Shown here: in pieces, positions 54,981 to 64,000 of the stretch
Layout: every line of letters starts with the position of its first letter
How positions within the stretch are numbered: position 1 is the first letter of the stretch
The notes under the pieces: generated by a model
Seen by the model: only the letters and a program-made list of their open reading frames with translations
Databases searched by the model: none
Told to the model about the DNA's origin: nothing
Translations under genes and position numbers: made by a program
Assembly (NCBI GenBank): GCA_031213475.1
Contig: JARUPZ010000012.1
Location: forward strand, 10,746,727 to 10,810,726
From: Nereocystis luetkeana
Lineage: Eukaryota > Sar > Phaeophyceae > Laminariales > Laminariaceae
Length of the DNA stretch: 64,000 nucleotides
Direction of reading: 5' to 3'

Positions 54981-55190
54981 GTGAGTGTGGATGGGAGTGT
55001 GGATGGGCGCGAGCTTGCTGTGTGACCGGGTTGACTCTGTGCCGGTTGTTATAATACTAATAGTCGCTTGCGATACATACTGATACGTATTTTTCTGCTG
55101 CTGTTGTACGTATGTTTTGCTTTTTGTCTACGGCACTCTCCGTAAGTAATAATCAGAGTACTTTACATGTAGTTCCTCAGAGGGTCAGAG
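54945..55190 (+). repeat. Tandem duplication, first copy (empty site for MITE B)
   Basis: The stretch from GGGACCCCTTTCCTCCAGCC through TTACATGTAGTTCCTCAGAG recurs from 55238, interrupted there by MITE B. This copy keeps the continuous sequence CTTTACATGTAG, which shows the pre-insertion site. Confidence 0.85.
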
Positions 55191-55237
55191 GTCAGAGGTG
55201 GGAGGGTACCCTTTGTCCGGAGATAAAAGTACCAGGT

Positions 55238-55440
55238 TACGGGACCCCTTTCCTCCAGCCAGACCGAGTGAGTGTGGATGGGCGCGAGCTTGCTGTGTGA
55301 CCGGGTTGACTCTGTGCCGGTTGTTATAATACTAATAGTCGCTTGCGATACATACTGATACGTATTTTTCTGCTGCTGTGGTACGTATGTTTTGCTTTTT
55401 GTCTACGGCACTCTCCGCAAGTAATAATCAGGGTGCTTTA
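55238..55440 (+). repeat. Tandem duplication, second copy up to the MITE
   Basis: Same as 54945-55165 with few changes and without one GATGGGAGTGTG unit. It stops at TTA, after which MITE B begins; the duplicated sequence resumes at 56253. Confidence 0.85.
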
Positions 55441-56252
55441 GGGCCGGTCTTATCGAGGGCAGAATAAACGAAAAAAAACGAAATAAAACGAACAGACTTT
55501 CGTTTTTCGCAAAAAACAGCAGGTTGAGTCCTATCGAAGACAAAAAAAACGAAAAAAAAAAAACGAAACAAAAATAAGAAGCCGAGTCGAATTTTTACGA
55601 CCGGTGCAATTTTTCGGAATGACTCAACCGCCACAGCGCGTGATTCCCGGCGATAGCGCTCGACAGCGACGGTGGATAGACACAACTCGCACACGTAAGG
55701 CACCCTCCACAGCAGGCGGTTCTCGTGGTCCAACCCGCTCCCTACGGAGTGCTCTAGAACTTGTGTATCGGCCATCGCAGTTCGATGGCAGACGTTTGAA
55801 TGTTGAGTTGGACTCATGTCCAAAAATATACCGCCACAGCCACTTCCTGATCCCCCGGTTTCTTACGAGGGCACCCCATGGTGATTCCCTACCCATATGT
55901 GCTCGCGCCGTCAGCAGACAAGCCGCGTGGCAGGCACATGCACTACCTCGGCCATCGTGCGCTTGCCAACCGGTCGTAGAAACTTTATCGGAAGTTCATC
56001 CCAACGCGTCGAGCTCCTCCTATGTTCCTCTTCGACCCTGGGTATCCTATATTTCGTTTATTTGGCACCCATTTCGTTTTTTTTTAAGTCCTCTGGGACT
56101 TAAAAAAAACGAAATGTGAAAACGGAGGTATCGGGATCTCTACTTCTAATTTTTACAATTTGACCAATAAAACTCACGTACTCTTTAGTTCTGTTTTTCG
56201 TTTTTTCATTTCGTTTTTTTTTCGTTTATTTTGCCCTCGATAAGACCGGCCC
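55441..56252 (-). mobile_element. Harbinger-like MITE family B, intact 812-base copy with TTA target
   Basis: GGGCCGGTCTTATCGAGGGC at the left end is matched by GCCCTCGATAAGACCGGCCC at the right end, with TTA at 55438-55440 and 56253-56255. The empty site in the neighbouring tandem copy (55160-55170) has a single TTA at the same place. No transposase is encoded. Confidence 0.93.
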
Positions 56253-56283
56253 TTACATGTAGTTCCTCAGAGGGTCAGAGGTC

Positions 56284-56595
56284 TAGTAATTGGTGGTAAT
56301 GAGGCGCGACCTCGGTAATACCTGCAGTAGTCGTATCTGCGATGCATCATGCTGGGAGCATACGGATTATTTTGTATTGTGCTGAACGAACGAACACGAA
56401 GGAATATCTACCACGTACGACTACTGCTGTACTATTGTACGTCGTGGGTGCATCTCAATAATTTTCGTAAATGTTCTTGGCCTCTCCTGGCTCTTGATAT
56501 GAAGAAGTACTGGATTTGGTCGTGTGTATCCTGGTTTCCATCTCGAAATCCGGCATAATAATTTGAAGACGAAATCTGCACTGCTGTACCACAGA
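56284..56595 (+). repeat. Family K copy without CAG tract
   Basis: Matches 15715-16190 (AATTGGTGGTAATGAGGCGCGACCTCGG; TGCGATGCATCA; TATTGTGCTGAAC; CTGGTTTCCATCTCGAAATCCGG) with the CAG-bearing middle missing. Confidence 0.7.
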
Positions 56596-56601
56596 ACTTG
56601 T

Positions 56602-57263
56602 ATCTCGCAATTTTTTTTGAGGTGATTATATGACTGTTTACGGAGGCTTCGGGGTATCTGGTCCCATTTCTGATCAGATTTCATCAAAATCATGTCTTAT
56701 GGGACCTGTTTGGTGGAAAAAATGTTCCTCCGAGATTTTATCACTCCTGAAATCCATGAAATGATTTTTTTTGGCAGCCTTTTCTGATCAAGTCTGAAAG
56801 TGATAAAATTTGGCTTTGCACTAGACCTCGGTGGCATTATACAATTTTGTCTAGGTTATACACTGGGTTCATGACGGGTCACGACGCTACATGCTTGGTT
56901 ACGCTTGTACACAGCTGGGCTCCAACACTTGTGCATCGGCCACCACGGAGAGGGAGGGCATCAGTACCTTGGCCACCATCGTGTCCCTTGCGGCTGCCCA
57001 ACTGCAGCTGCTCTAGGCAAATCAACTTTGGAAACGAATAGGACGAGACTACAGCAGCAGTATCAAAACAATCAAACGGTATTTTTCTGACTACGACCGC
57101 CGCAAGCAGCTCATGCTCCGCGAAGGCGAGAGCTCCTTGCTGGTCCAGCGACTAGCAAACCCCTTACTACGCAGCTCCCCAGGGGGTTCCACATTCCGCT
57201 GCTTCCTTCGAGGAGCTGGTGGTGAAGGTTGATCGCCCAACCCGGCGTGAGCGACTCACCTGC
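56602..57263 (-). mobile_element. Partial copy of MITE C
   Basis: Reverse complement of about 21506-22155. The terminal TTATGCA block is replaced at 56602 and the other end stops at 57263 before the second terminus. Open frames on both strands are shared with the first copy but contain no domain. Confidence 0.75.
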
Positions 57264-57309
57264 TACGAGAACCTCTGTTGGATACATGTATGTCGTATCA
57301 GAGGTTGTG

Positions 57310-57480
57310 GATATTTCGTCTTCAAATTATGAGGGTGGAATCAGGAACCACACACACAACATCGAGTACGGTGTACAAAGGGCAGAAGCCGAGCGTACTG
57401 AGACGCTGACCCTAGCCTCGTGGATCCTACTGCTACTGCTGCTGCTGTTTTGCTGCTGGAGAAGCTACTACTGACTGCTG
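57310..57480 (-). repeat. Family K fragment, inverted
   Basis: In reverse it shows AGCTTCTCCAGCAGCAAAACAGCAG.., GGGTCAGCGTC, CGCTCGGCTTCTG and TACTCGATGTTGTGTGTG, as in the copies at 16 kb. Confidence 0.6.
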
Positions 57481-57599
57481 TACTTGGCCCAAACGTTGCT
57501 GTGGACAGACAGGCGAAGTCTGCCTATGACTACTCGTAGTTGGGGTTCGTTAGTTATTACCAGGTACGTACGTAGGTAGAAGAAAGAGCTAAAAAAACA

Positions 57600-57856
57600 A
57601 AGCCGTCTGCCTGCTGTGGACAGGCCCAGTCTGCCTGCTGTTGAGTGCTGCGGACAGGCTCAATCTTCCTGCTGTGGATAGGCCCAGTCTGCCTGCTGTG
57701 GACAGGCCCAGTCTGCCTGCTGTGGATAGGCCCAGTCTGCCTGCTGTGGACAGGCCCAGTTTGCCTGCTGTGGACAAGCATAGTCTGCCTGCTGTGGGCA
57801 GGCACAGTGTGCATGCTGTGGACAGGCGCAGTCTGCCTGCTGTTGGCACAGGCACA
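57600..57856 (+). repeat. 24-base minisatellite (~10 units)
   Basis: The unit is GTCTGCCTGCTGTGGACAGGCCCA with variants. Since 24 is a multiple of three, frames on both strands stay open (for example LPAVDRPS repeats on plus), which explains the ORFs. It sits between blocks that are directly adjacent in the related segment at 17.1 kb. Confidence 0.93.
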
Positions 57857-57862
57857 AAAACC

Positions 57863-58214
57863 GTTACGATTTTGTATTTTGAACACGACCCAGCACAGAC
57901 GTGCCTACACACGTTGCCGCACCTAGCTCGACGAACTGTGAACGATTTTCCACCCCACCAGGACGAGAAAGTGTCTTGCGTGTGTGTGCGTGCACAGAGC
58001 CCGCCGGGACTGGATTTGGTGGCGTGTGCGTCGAGCGCGGTGGTGAAAGGTGGACCAAAATGTTGAATCCACACACCAACCCACACACACACACACATAC
58101 AGAAAAAATCAAAACAGGCACCCTACCCTCGTACCCGAGCCGTTATGAAGAGGCTTTTTTTTCCTTGGTTAAAAACCAAGTAAAAAAAGGCTCGCTTCGC
58201 TCGCTCGCCTCATT
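57863..58214 (+). repeat. Family G, first of two tandem ~350-base copies
   Basis: Begins GATTTTGTATTTTGAACACG, includes ACACGTTGCCGCACCTAGC and a GTGTGTGCGTGC block, and ends with a CTTGGTT/AACCAAG hairpin and GGCTCGCTTCGCTCGCTCGCC. A diverged copy is at 17150-17455. Confidence 0.85.
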
Positions 58215-58215
58215 A

Positions 58216-58568
58216 TTATGATTTTGTATTTTGAACACGGCCCAGCACAGACGTGCCTACACACGTTGCCGCACCTAGCTCGACGAACTGTGAACGATTT
58301 TCCACCCCACCAGGACGAGAAAGGGTCTTGCGTGTGTGTGCGTGCACAGAGCCCGCCGGGACTGAATTTGGTGGCGTGTGCGTCGAGCGCGGTGGTGAAA
58401 GGTGGACCAAAAAAATGTTGAATCCACACACCAACTCACACACACATACAGAAAAAATCAAAACAGGCACCCTACCCTCGTACCCGAGCCGTTATGAAGA
58501 GGCTTTTTTTTCCTTGGTTAAAAACCAAGTAAAAAAAGGCTCGCTTCGCTCGCTCGCCTCATTATTAT
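58216..58568 (+). repeat. Family G, second tandem copy
   Basis: Nearly identical to the preceding copy with only a few differences, so the duplication is recent. Confidence 0.85.
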
Positions 58569-58780
58569 GCTAATCAGTACAGGCTGGACTGTAGCAGGTG
58601 CTCATCATCTCATCATGATGCTCTCATGACATGGTATCGTAGGCATGAAGCACATCCATGACACATACTCCCCCAAGAACAAGCGTCGAGCAACACGAAC
58701 CCGAGCACCTGGACTGGATCTGTGCCAACAGCTAAACTGCTTCCAATACGTTCCAGGTACCAGGTCGTACTCATATATTA

Positions 58781-58830
58781 CAAGGCGCTTCGCTCCGCGG
58801 ACGGCCTACGCCGCCCGCTACGCTCGCTGA
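58781..58830 (-). repeat. RepA 3' end with hairpin, separated from its unit by element F
   Basis: Minus-strand hairpin arms lie at 58797-58805 and 58810-58818. One arm has changed (GCGGACGGC against GCGGGCGGC on the other side), giving a G.U-compatible pair. The rest of this RepA copy continues beyond element F at 60275. Confidence 0.75.
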
Positions 58831-60274
58831 GGCCGTTTCCTATGCGGTTCGATTTTTGAGCTTCAGAGTTTGACCCGATCGCATTTTCAGATGTGAACTT
58901 GGCAAATCGAAACAGCCTTCCTATGCGGAAAAATCAGATTTATTGGGTGTGTGTGGAAATTCGAGCAAACGCCGAGACCAACTGCTGTTTTTATGGTTTG
59001 GCGCCGCGAAGAGACGCCCTGGGTGCGCTGCCCTGCGCGTAGGGGACCCAAGTGTGCGAGCCAAGGCTGGCTGCCTCTGGTCTGGCGGCAAAGAGTCGTG
59101 GTGAGTGCGCTAGAGCCAACCTGTCTTGGTATTTTGTGTTCCATTTTGTGACTGACTGCTGCTGTACAGCAGTGTAGTCTACGAGTACTCGTACCTATCG
59201 ACGGAGAGGTGCGTGCCGAGTGCGCTTCTCTTGGTCTCTAGGCCCGAGCCGGCGCCAGGCGACTGTAGTCTGGCCACGGAGGGATGGGCCGCCCGCCGCC
59301 CGAGCGTCGGGCGCGAAGCAACATCGCTATACCGCTTTGTCACCATCCAACTCATCGATCGTTCTGCTGCTGCTGTTTGCTTTCATGGATAACATCTTGA
59401 ATTTAGAGAGCATGCCATTTTTCGATTTGAGAATCCGATGACCCAAGTCGTCGGATTTTGGCGTCGGGCGCGAAGCAACATCGCTATACCGCTTTGTCAC
59501 CATCCAACTCATCGATCGTTCTGCTGCTGCTGTTTGCTTTCATGGATAACATCTTGAATTTAGAGAGCATGCCATTTTTCGATTTGAGAATCTGATGACC
59601 CAGGTCGTCGGATTTTGGGTCAAAATCCGACGACTTGGGTCATCGGATTCTCAAATCGAAAAAATTCCGGTCGGATTTTGCATATTTCGACTGCTTAAGG
59701 CCACTTCTTATGCAATCGGATTTGCAGTCAGTTGGAAATGGTGCTATCGGCACGTTCGCACGGGCTTTTGCCCCAAAAATGTGCGAAACCGCTGTTCCTT
59801 GCCTCAGAATGACTTGGACTTTTCTCCAAGACCTATCTAGAGCTGTTTCCCGCTTCTCCAGGTGCCCAGTTGCAGGAAATCCCCTCTGGTACTTCTCCGA
59901 TCCAACTGGGTCAAATACGATTACAACCCCCGATTGGATCGCAAAAAACGTTTTTTCCGATCCGATCCCAGATCGTAATCGTATTTGACCCAGTTGGATC
60001 GGAAAAGTACCGAAGGTGATTTCCTGCAACTGGGCGCATGGAGGAGCGGGAAACAGCTCTAGATAGGTCTTGGAGAAAAGTCCAAGTCATTCTGAGGCGA
60101 GAAACAGCAGTTTCGCACATTTTCGGGGCAAAAGCTCGTGCGAACGTGCTGATCGCACCATTTCCAACTGACTGCAAATCCGACTGCATAAGAAGTGGCC
60201 TAAGCAGGGTCATTCGCTTTTGAGATCGAAAACACAAATCTGAAGCTCGAAATCAAACCGCATAGGAAACAGTC
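58831..60274. mobile_element. TIR element family F, 1444-base copy inserted in RepA
   Basis: GGCCGTTTCCTATGCGGTTC at the left end and GACTGTTTCCTATGCGGTTT (inverted) at the right end. The RepA sequence is interrupted at GCTCGCTCAGGAAGG, with TGA on the left and TCA on the right; this fits a 3-base duplication with one later change. The interior matches 26384-27146 in reverse, with an internal ~140-base duplication (59280-59600) and the foldback element at 59699-60200. Confidence 0.8.
59699..60200. mobile_element. 502-base foldback MITE nested in element F, TAA target
   Basis: Nearly the whole element is one inverted repeat. Arms of ~250 bases (starting GGCCACTTCTTATGCA and its complement) meet near 59950 with scattered mismatches. 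TAA flanks lie at 59696-59698 and 60201-60203. The copy of element F at 26.4 kb lacks it. Terminus GGCC plus TAA target suggests a Harbinger/Tourist type. Transcription would give a ~250-base-pair double-stranded RNA. Confidence 0.88.
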
Positions 60275-60532
60275 TCAGGAAGGAAAAAAGTACATCAAAT
60301 TATGCGAAGCGAACAGAGGTCCACGATTGAGTTTAGTTTTTTCAAGGATCGTAATTGCAAACCGGCGACTTGATAATGCCAAGAGTCCCGCCGCCATGCT
60401 TCAGGGAAAAACAGCTCCGACGTCAGCTTGGATGCCACATATACGCTTTGCGTCGCGGATGTCGTACGTGCGTACATACACCCCAGGTAAGGTACTACTG
60501 TCTGTACTTATTTTCTTTTTCGATATGCTCTA
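60275..60532 (-). repeat. RepA partial copy (3' part)
   Basis: Minus sense, covering from the ATATCGAAA block to the TTGATGTACTTTTTTCCTTCCTGA end. It continues in the hairpin at 58781-58830 across element F. Confidence 0.8.
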
Positions 60533-61650
60533 CAAGGCGCTTCGCTCCGCGGGCGGCCTACGCCGCCCGCTACGCTCTCTCAGGAAGGAAAAAAGTACAT
60601 CAAATTATGCGAAGCGAACAGAGGTCCACGATTGAATTTAGTTTTTTTAAGGATCGTAATTGCAAACCGGCGACTTGATAATGCCAAGAGTCCCGCCGCC
60701 ATGCTTCAGGAAAAAGCAGCTCCGACGTCAGCTCGGACGCCGCATCATACGATTCGCGTCGCGGATGTCGTACGTATATACATACCCCAGGTAGGGTACT
60801 ACTGCTGTGCTTATTTTCTTATTTTGATATGCTCTACCAGGTATGTCTGTACTCGTATGTACGAAGAAAGTGAAAGCACAGCACGGCACAGCAGCAAAAA
60901 CAATGAAAATGAAACCGAAAATTCGGAAACAAAAAACATCCCCATCCCCTCTCGTGCAATAATGTTCTGCCTGATTGGAACACAAAATCGCACAGAAGAG
61001 CTTCTCTCTCAGCCTCGTGCGCCGCCTGCCCCTCTCGCGACCACCTCGCCACCGATTCGGTCCGGGTAAAGATTTTATCACTCTCTGCCACAATCAGCCC
61101 CGTCGCCCGCCTCGCGTGAAGTCCGGTGCTCACCGTGGCCTCCGTTCGCGAGCTCGATAACGTTGGTGTTCAAACGGCACACCTCCTTCTTTCAACTTCA
61201 GCGTGGTCGCAAAAATAAGCACCGCTTGACCATTATCTTGCCATCCCGAACGACATTGATAACTCGTACATACTCTATCAAAAATCATAAACGGAAGCCA
61301 GACAAAGCCCGTTCATGCATCCCTCGTGTCTCGAGGCACACGCGACGCCTAGGCACGAAAGCGGCAACCGCGCTCCTTGCAACCCCCCTTCTACCCGCCA
61401 GCACCCACTGACACCCGCGACGGTGCCGGGCTCTCCCGCGGTGCCGTACTCGGAGTACACGCACGCACATGAAACGAAAGAAGAAAAAAGGAAGAAAGGA
61501 CCGAGATTGCCAAGAGAAATGGAGAAAACAAAGAACTGCTGGAAAGGTCCGGCAAGTAATGAAAGGAGGCGGTTTGGAAGTGGGAGCTCTGAGAGGCCAG
61601 GGATGCACCAACCGAGCACGCTCAGGGGTTGTGATCTAAGTATGTAGTTC
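60533..61650 (-). repeat. RepA full-length copy, minus orientation
   Basis: From GAACTACATACTTAG (complement near 61640) to the hairpin at 60549-60570 (perfect 9-base stem). It contains the same internal blocks as unit 1, with a ~60-base deletion in the TTTTCTTTCC region and an extra 18 bases near 61498-61520. Confidence 0.85.
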
Positions 61651-61654
61651 TATG

Positions 61655-62115
61655 TCTGTACTGTATGTACGAAGAAAGCGAAAGCACAGCACGGCACAGC
61701 AGCAAAAACAATGAGAATGAAACCGAAAACTCGGAAAGGAAAAAAAATCCCCGTCCCCTCTCGTGTAATATTTTTCTGCCTGATTGGAACACCTTACACC
61801 CGGTCGAAAAGAAGGAAAGAAACAATCGCACAGAAGAGCTTCTCTCTCAGCCTCGTACGCCGCCCGCCCCTCTCGCGACCACCTCGCTACCGATTCGGTC
61901 CGGGTAAAGCTTTTATCACTCTCTGCCACAATCAGCCCCGTCGCCCGCCTCGCGTGAAGCCCGGTGCTCACCGTGGCCGTCGTTCGCCAGCTCGATAACG
62001 TTGGTGTTCAAACTGCACACCTCCCTCTTTCAACTTCAGCGTGGTCGCAAAAATAAGCACCTCTTGAATGTTATCTTGCCCTCCCGAACGACCTTTATAA
62101 CTCGTACATACTCTA
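61655..62115 (-). repeat. RepA internal fragment
   Basis: Corresponds to about positions 430-880 of unit 1. It abuts the start of the neighbouring unit at 61650-61655, so this cluster is a tandem array with deletions. Confidence 0.8.
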
Positions 62116-63677
62116 TCAGACCTGTATAAAACTCAGAAATATCGCGATATTTGGGGTTTAGAGCCAAAACATGTTCGCAGATTATCTTTGTGTCTATGCG
62201 CATCGATTAAGAACGAACTTTTAATGTATTTAAATAAATATACCCCTGACCTCTGTTAGTACCTGTCAACTACTTGATGTATGACATATGCCCGACCCTT
62301 TGATCACTTGCCCAAGCAAGTGTTCGATAACATGTTTAGTCTGCACGTCCGACCAAATTCGTCACGCACGCCACTCCTGTGGGATACATGATGTGCCAAC
62401 AGCCGTGGATGACTTGATTAGTTTCGTGGATCTTCACACCATGAACCAATCGCACGAGACATGCGATGAATGGATACTCGTACGGTAAAGCTCACGCTCC
62501 CATAGTATGGCCATATATATATCGATATATAATATGGTGAGTGTGTTTGTCGTTACAACATCAGCGCCGGCCGCAACTACCATGCGCATGAATATGTCAA
62601 TATCAAGGGCATCAAGTGAGTTGGAGATACCCCCCCCCAGGGAAGCCATCTACCCCCCCCCCGGTAGTGCGCTACATGTACACAGTATGTATAGTACCTG
62701 TCAATTTCCCTGATATTATATACCTGGTATACACTTGACCCATCGATCTCTTGCCCACCCGTGCAAGGAGTTTGCGCGTCTGACCAAAACAAATTCAGTA
62801 TTCACCCAACTTGTGTTGGAGGCAGATGTATTATTAATAACAGCGGTGTATAGATAAATGACTCGGTCTTGTCTAATCGATATATATCCACACCACAAAG
62901 GCCTTCTGTAGACCATGCCGGCCGCTTCTATATCCCTTTTTTAGCGCAGAGCTGCCCGACGTCCACCAGTTCGATCCTGACAGGACGCGTTAGACATCCC
63001 AGGTACGAATTATACCTGCTCGACATGTCCTGCTCCCGGATATCATGCCCCCAAGGCTACTATATCTCTTGGTATGCAGAGTATTTGGGCCGCAACAACA
63101 CTAAAATATTACCGGGTACGTACCACACGTGTACACGAATTTATCGGAATGTATTGCGGACTTGTGCCCAAGGTTCGCTCATACAGTCAGTATCTTCCCG
63201 GTACCATACAATACCAACCTGAGTTGGTTCGCCGGCGGATGGGCAAAATTAAAGAAACTACGGAAATTCTGGTAGATTGATCTTCAATTTTCCAGGAATT
63301 TTTGCTCTTGATCACGTAGTTCACTGGTCAGCTGAGGTCGCGCGCTTCCCGTTTGAGATTGCTGTGCTTGTCGAACTGTGTGAGAATGATTTCGTGCGCG
63401 AGCTCTCTTCTTTGTTGTACCAGTTATGTAAATATTGGACTCATATCAATTACATCGTAACGCCCGCTCAACCTGCTCAGGCTTAGTTTCGTTTCGGCTA
63501 GTCCTTGACCTCCTCGGGGATACACATGTCGTATGTGTTGTTTTTCGCTCATCAATCATAGAATATTTCAACCTCAAAATTCGCAATTCGCCCGTTAACA
63601 ACAAAACACGGATTGTTTCTCGATCTGTTCCAGAGTCTCCTCACAAGCTTTCCCCTACTACCTGGTATTAAGCGGGC
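62116..63677. other. Non-coding stretch
   Basis: About 1.5 kb without a recognised gene. TACCTGGTA at 62721 and 63659. A diverged internal repeat (GACCC..TTGATCACTTGCCC..TCTGACCAAA) appears near 62290-62360 and 62735-62790. Confidence 0.4.
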
Positions 63678-63870
63678 GTCCCCGGTTGCTTGGTAGGTGG
63701 TGCGCGTGCCTATCAATATCAATTTCGTGGGTTCAAGTCTCACCGAGTGCATGCTCGTAGAGACTTTTTCTTTCATGGAAAAAATGATTAGCGGAAAGCG
63801 CTATTAATAGAGCGTGAGTAAGCTACATTCGATGAAAATCGACGAGCAGTGGAATGCCAAACCCTATGCG
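63678..63870 (+). mobile_element. tRNA-derived SINE (family E), plus copy
   Basis: Head GTCCCCGGTTGCTTGGTAGG, B box GGTTCAAGTCT at 63730-63740, then the CGAG..CTCG hairpin and TAGAGAC. The body (GATTAGCGGAAAGCGC, CATTCGATGAAAAT) matches the minus copy at 22301-22468, with a CTATTAATAG insertion-like block at 63800. Downstream at 63880-63920 is sequence related to the SINE D body. Confidence 0.65.
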
Positions 63871-64000
63871 CGACAAAAAAGTAAAGGCACGTACCGGGGG
63901 GGAGAAGGGACGACACCTGTGACCACGCCTAGTCCAGAAGATCGCCGAGGGTAAAACCTCCAAAGAGTTATAGCTGGGAAGTAAAGGTGATGTTGAAAGC
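63871..64000. other. Window end, SINE D-like body and spacer
   Basis: AAGTAAAGGCACGTACCGGG.. resembles the SINE D body block. No gene seen. Confidence 0.35.

Noticed and set aside
57641..58066. 141-codon frame with LPAVDRPS repeats
   Set aside because: Created by the 24-base minisatellite; both strands are open and the frame ends in unrelated repeat sequence.

Overview
This is a gene-poor, repeat-rich nuclear window from a eukaryote. The evidence is retrotransposons of three classes, non-autonomous elements with terminal inverted repeats, tRNA-derived SINEs with internal pol III boxes, GT-AG bounded exon islands, and long CAG, AAC and ATT microsatellites. No bacterial gene organisation is visible. 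The mix (RTE-type LINE, Ty1/copia, chromodomain Ty3/gypsy, pogo-like DDE transposase, abundant CAG tracts, 168-base symmetric exons) fits an algal, perhaps stramenopile or brown-algal, genome. That assignment is inference and is not proven here.

Layout: 0-2.2 kb is a tandem pair of a ~1.13 kb repeat (called RepA) ending in a GC-rich hairpin. 2.4-5 kb holds small TA-target MITEs, a kinase-like exon and a LINE tail. 5.3-9.7 kb is an apparently intact RTE-like LINE on the minus strand. 9.7-18.4 kb is mostly non-coding with small inverted-repeat elements. 18.47-19.6 kb is a single RepA copy. 20.2-22.5 kb is a three-level nest: SINE, then Harbinger-like MITE, then a second such MITE. 23.6-27.15 kb holds a 168-base exon, SINE copies and two TIR elements. 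27.8-30.1 kb is the best candidate for host coding sequence (weak TRAPPC13-like similarity, at least one frame break). 32.66-37.91 kb is a degraded chromodomain Ty3/gypsy element with matching 276-base LTRs. 38-40.4 kb holds microsatellites, SINE heads and a MITE. 41.1-43.35 kb is a rearranged Ty3/gypsy pol fragment. 45.9-47.3 kb is a dead LINE fragment. 48.13-53.3 kb is a pogo-like transposase pseudogene split by a Ty1/copia element. 53.6-58.6 kb is a mosaic of element fragments, a second 168-base exon, a MITE with a paralogous empty site and a 24-base minisatellite. 58.8-62.1 kb is a RepA cluster in minus orientation, interrupted by a TIR element that itself carries a 502-base foldback element. 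63.7 kb has a SINE.

Almost nothing here works together as a pathway; the biology is that of mobile DNA. The LINE could supply reverse transcriptase to itself and possibly to tail-sharing SINEs. The copia and gypsy copies are broken. The MITEs would need a Harbinger or mariner transposase from elsewhere.

The strongest unexplained signal is a palindromic 9-mer, TACCWGGTA. I counted about 41 copies by eye where chance predicts about 0.5. It occurs throughout the non-coding DNA and is essentially absent from the large retrotransposon coding regions. Two other words (ACTGCTGTA and CTATTAATA) are also strongly enriched. All counts and alignments were made by eye.
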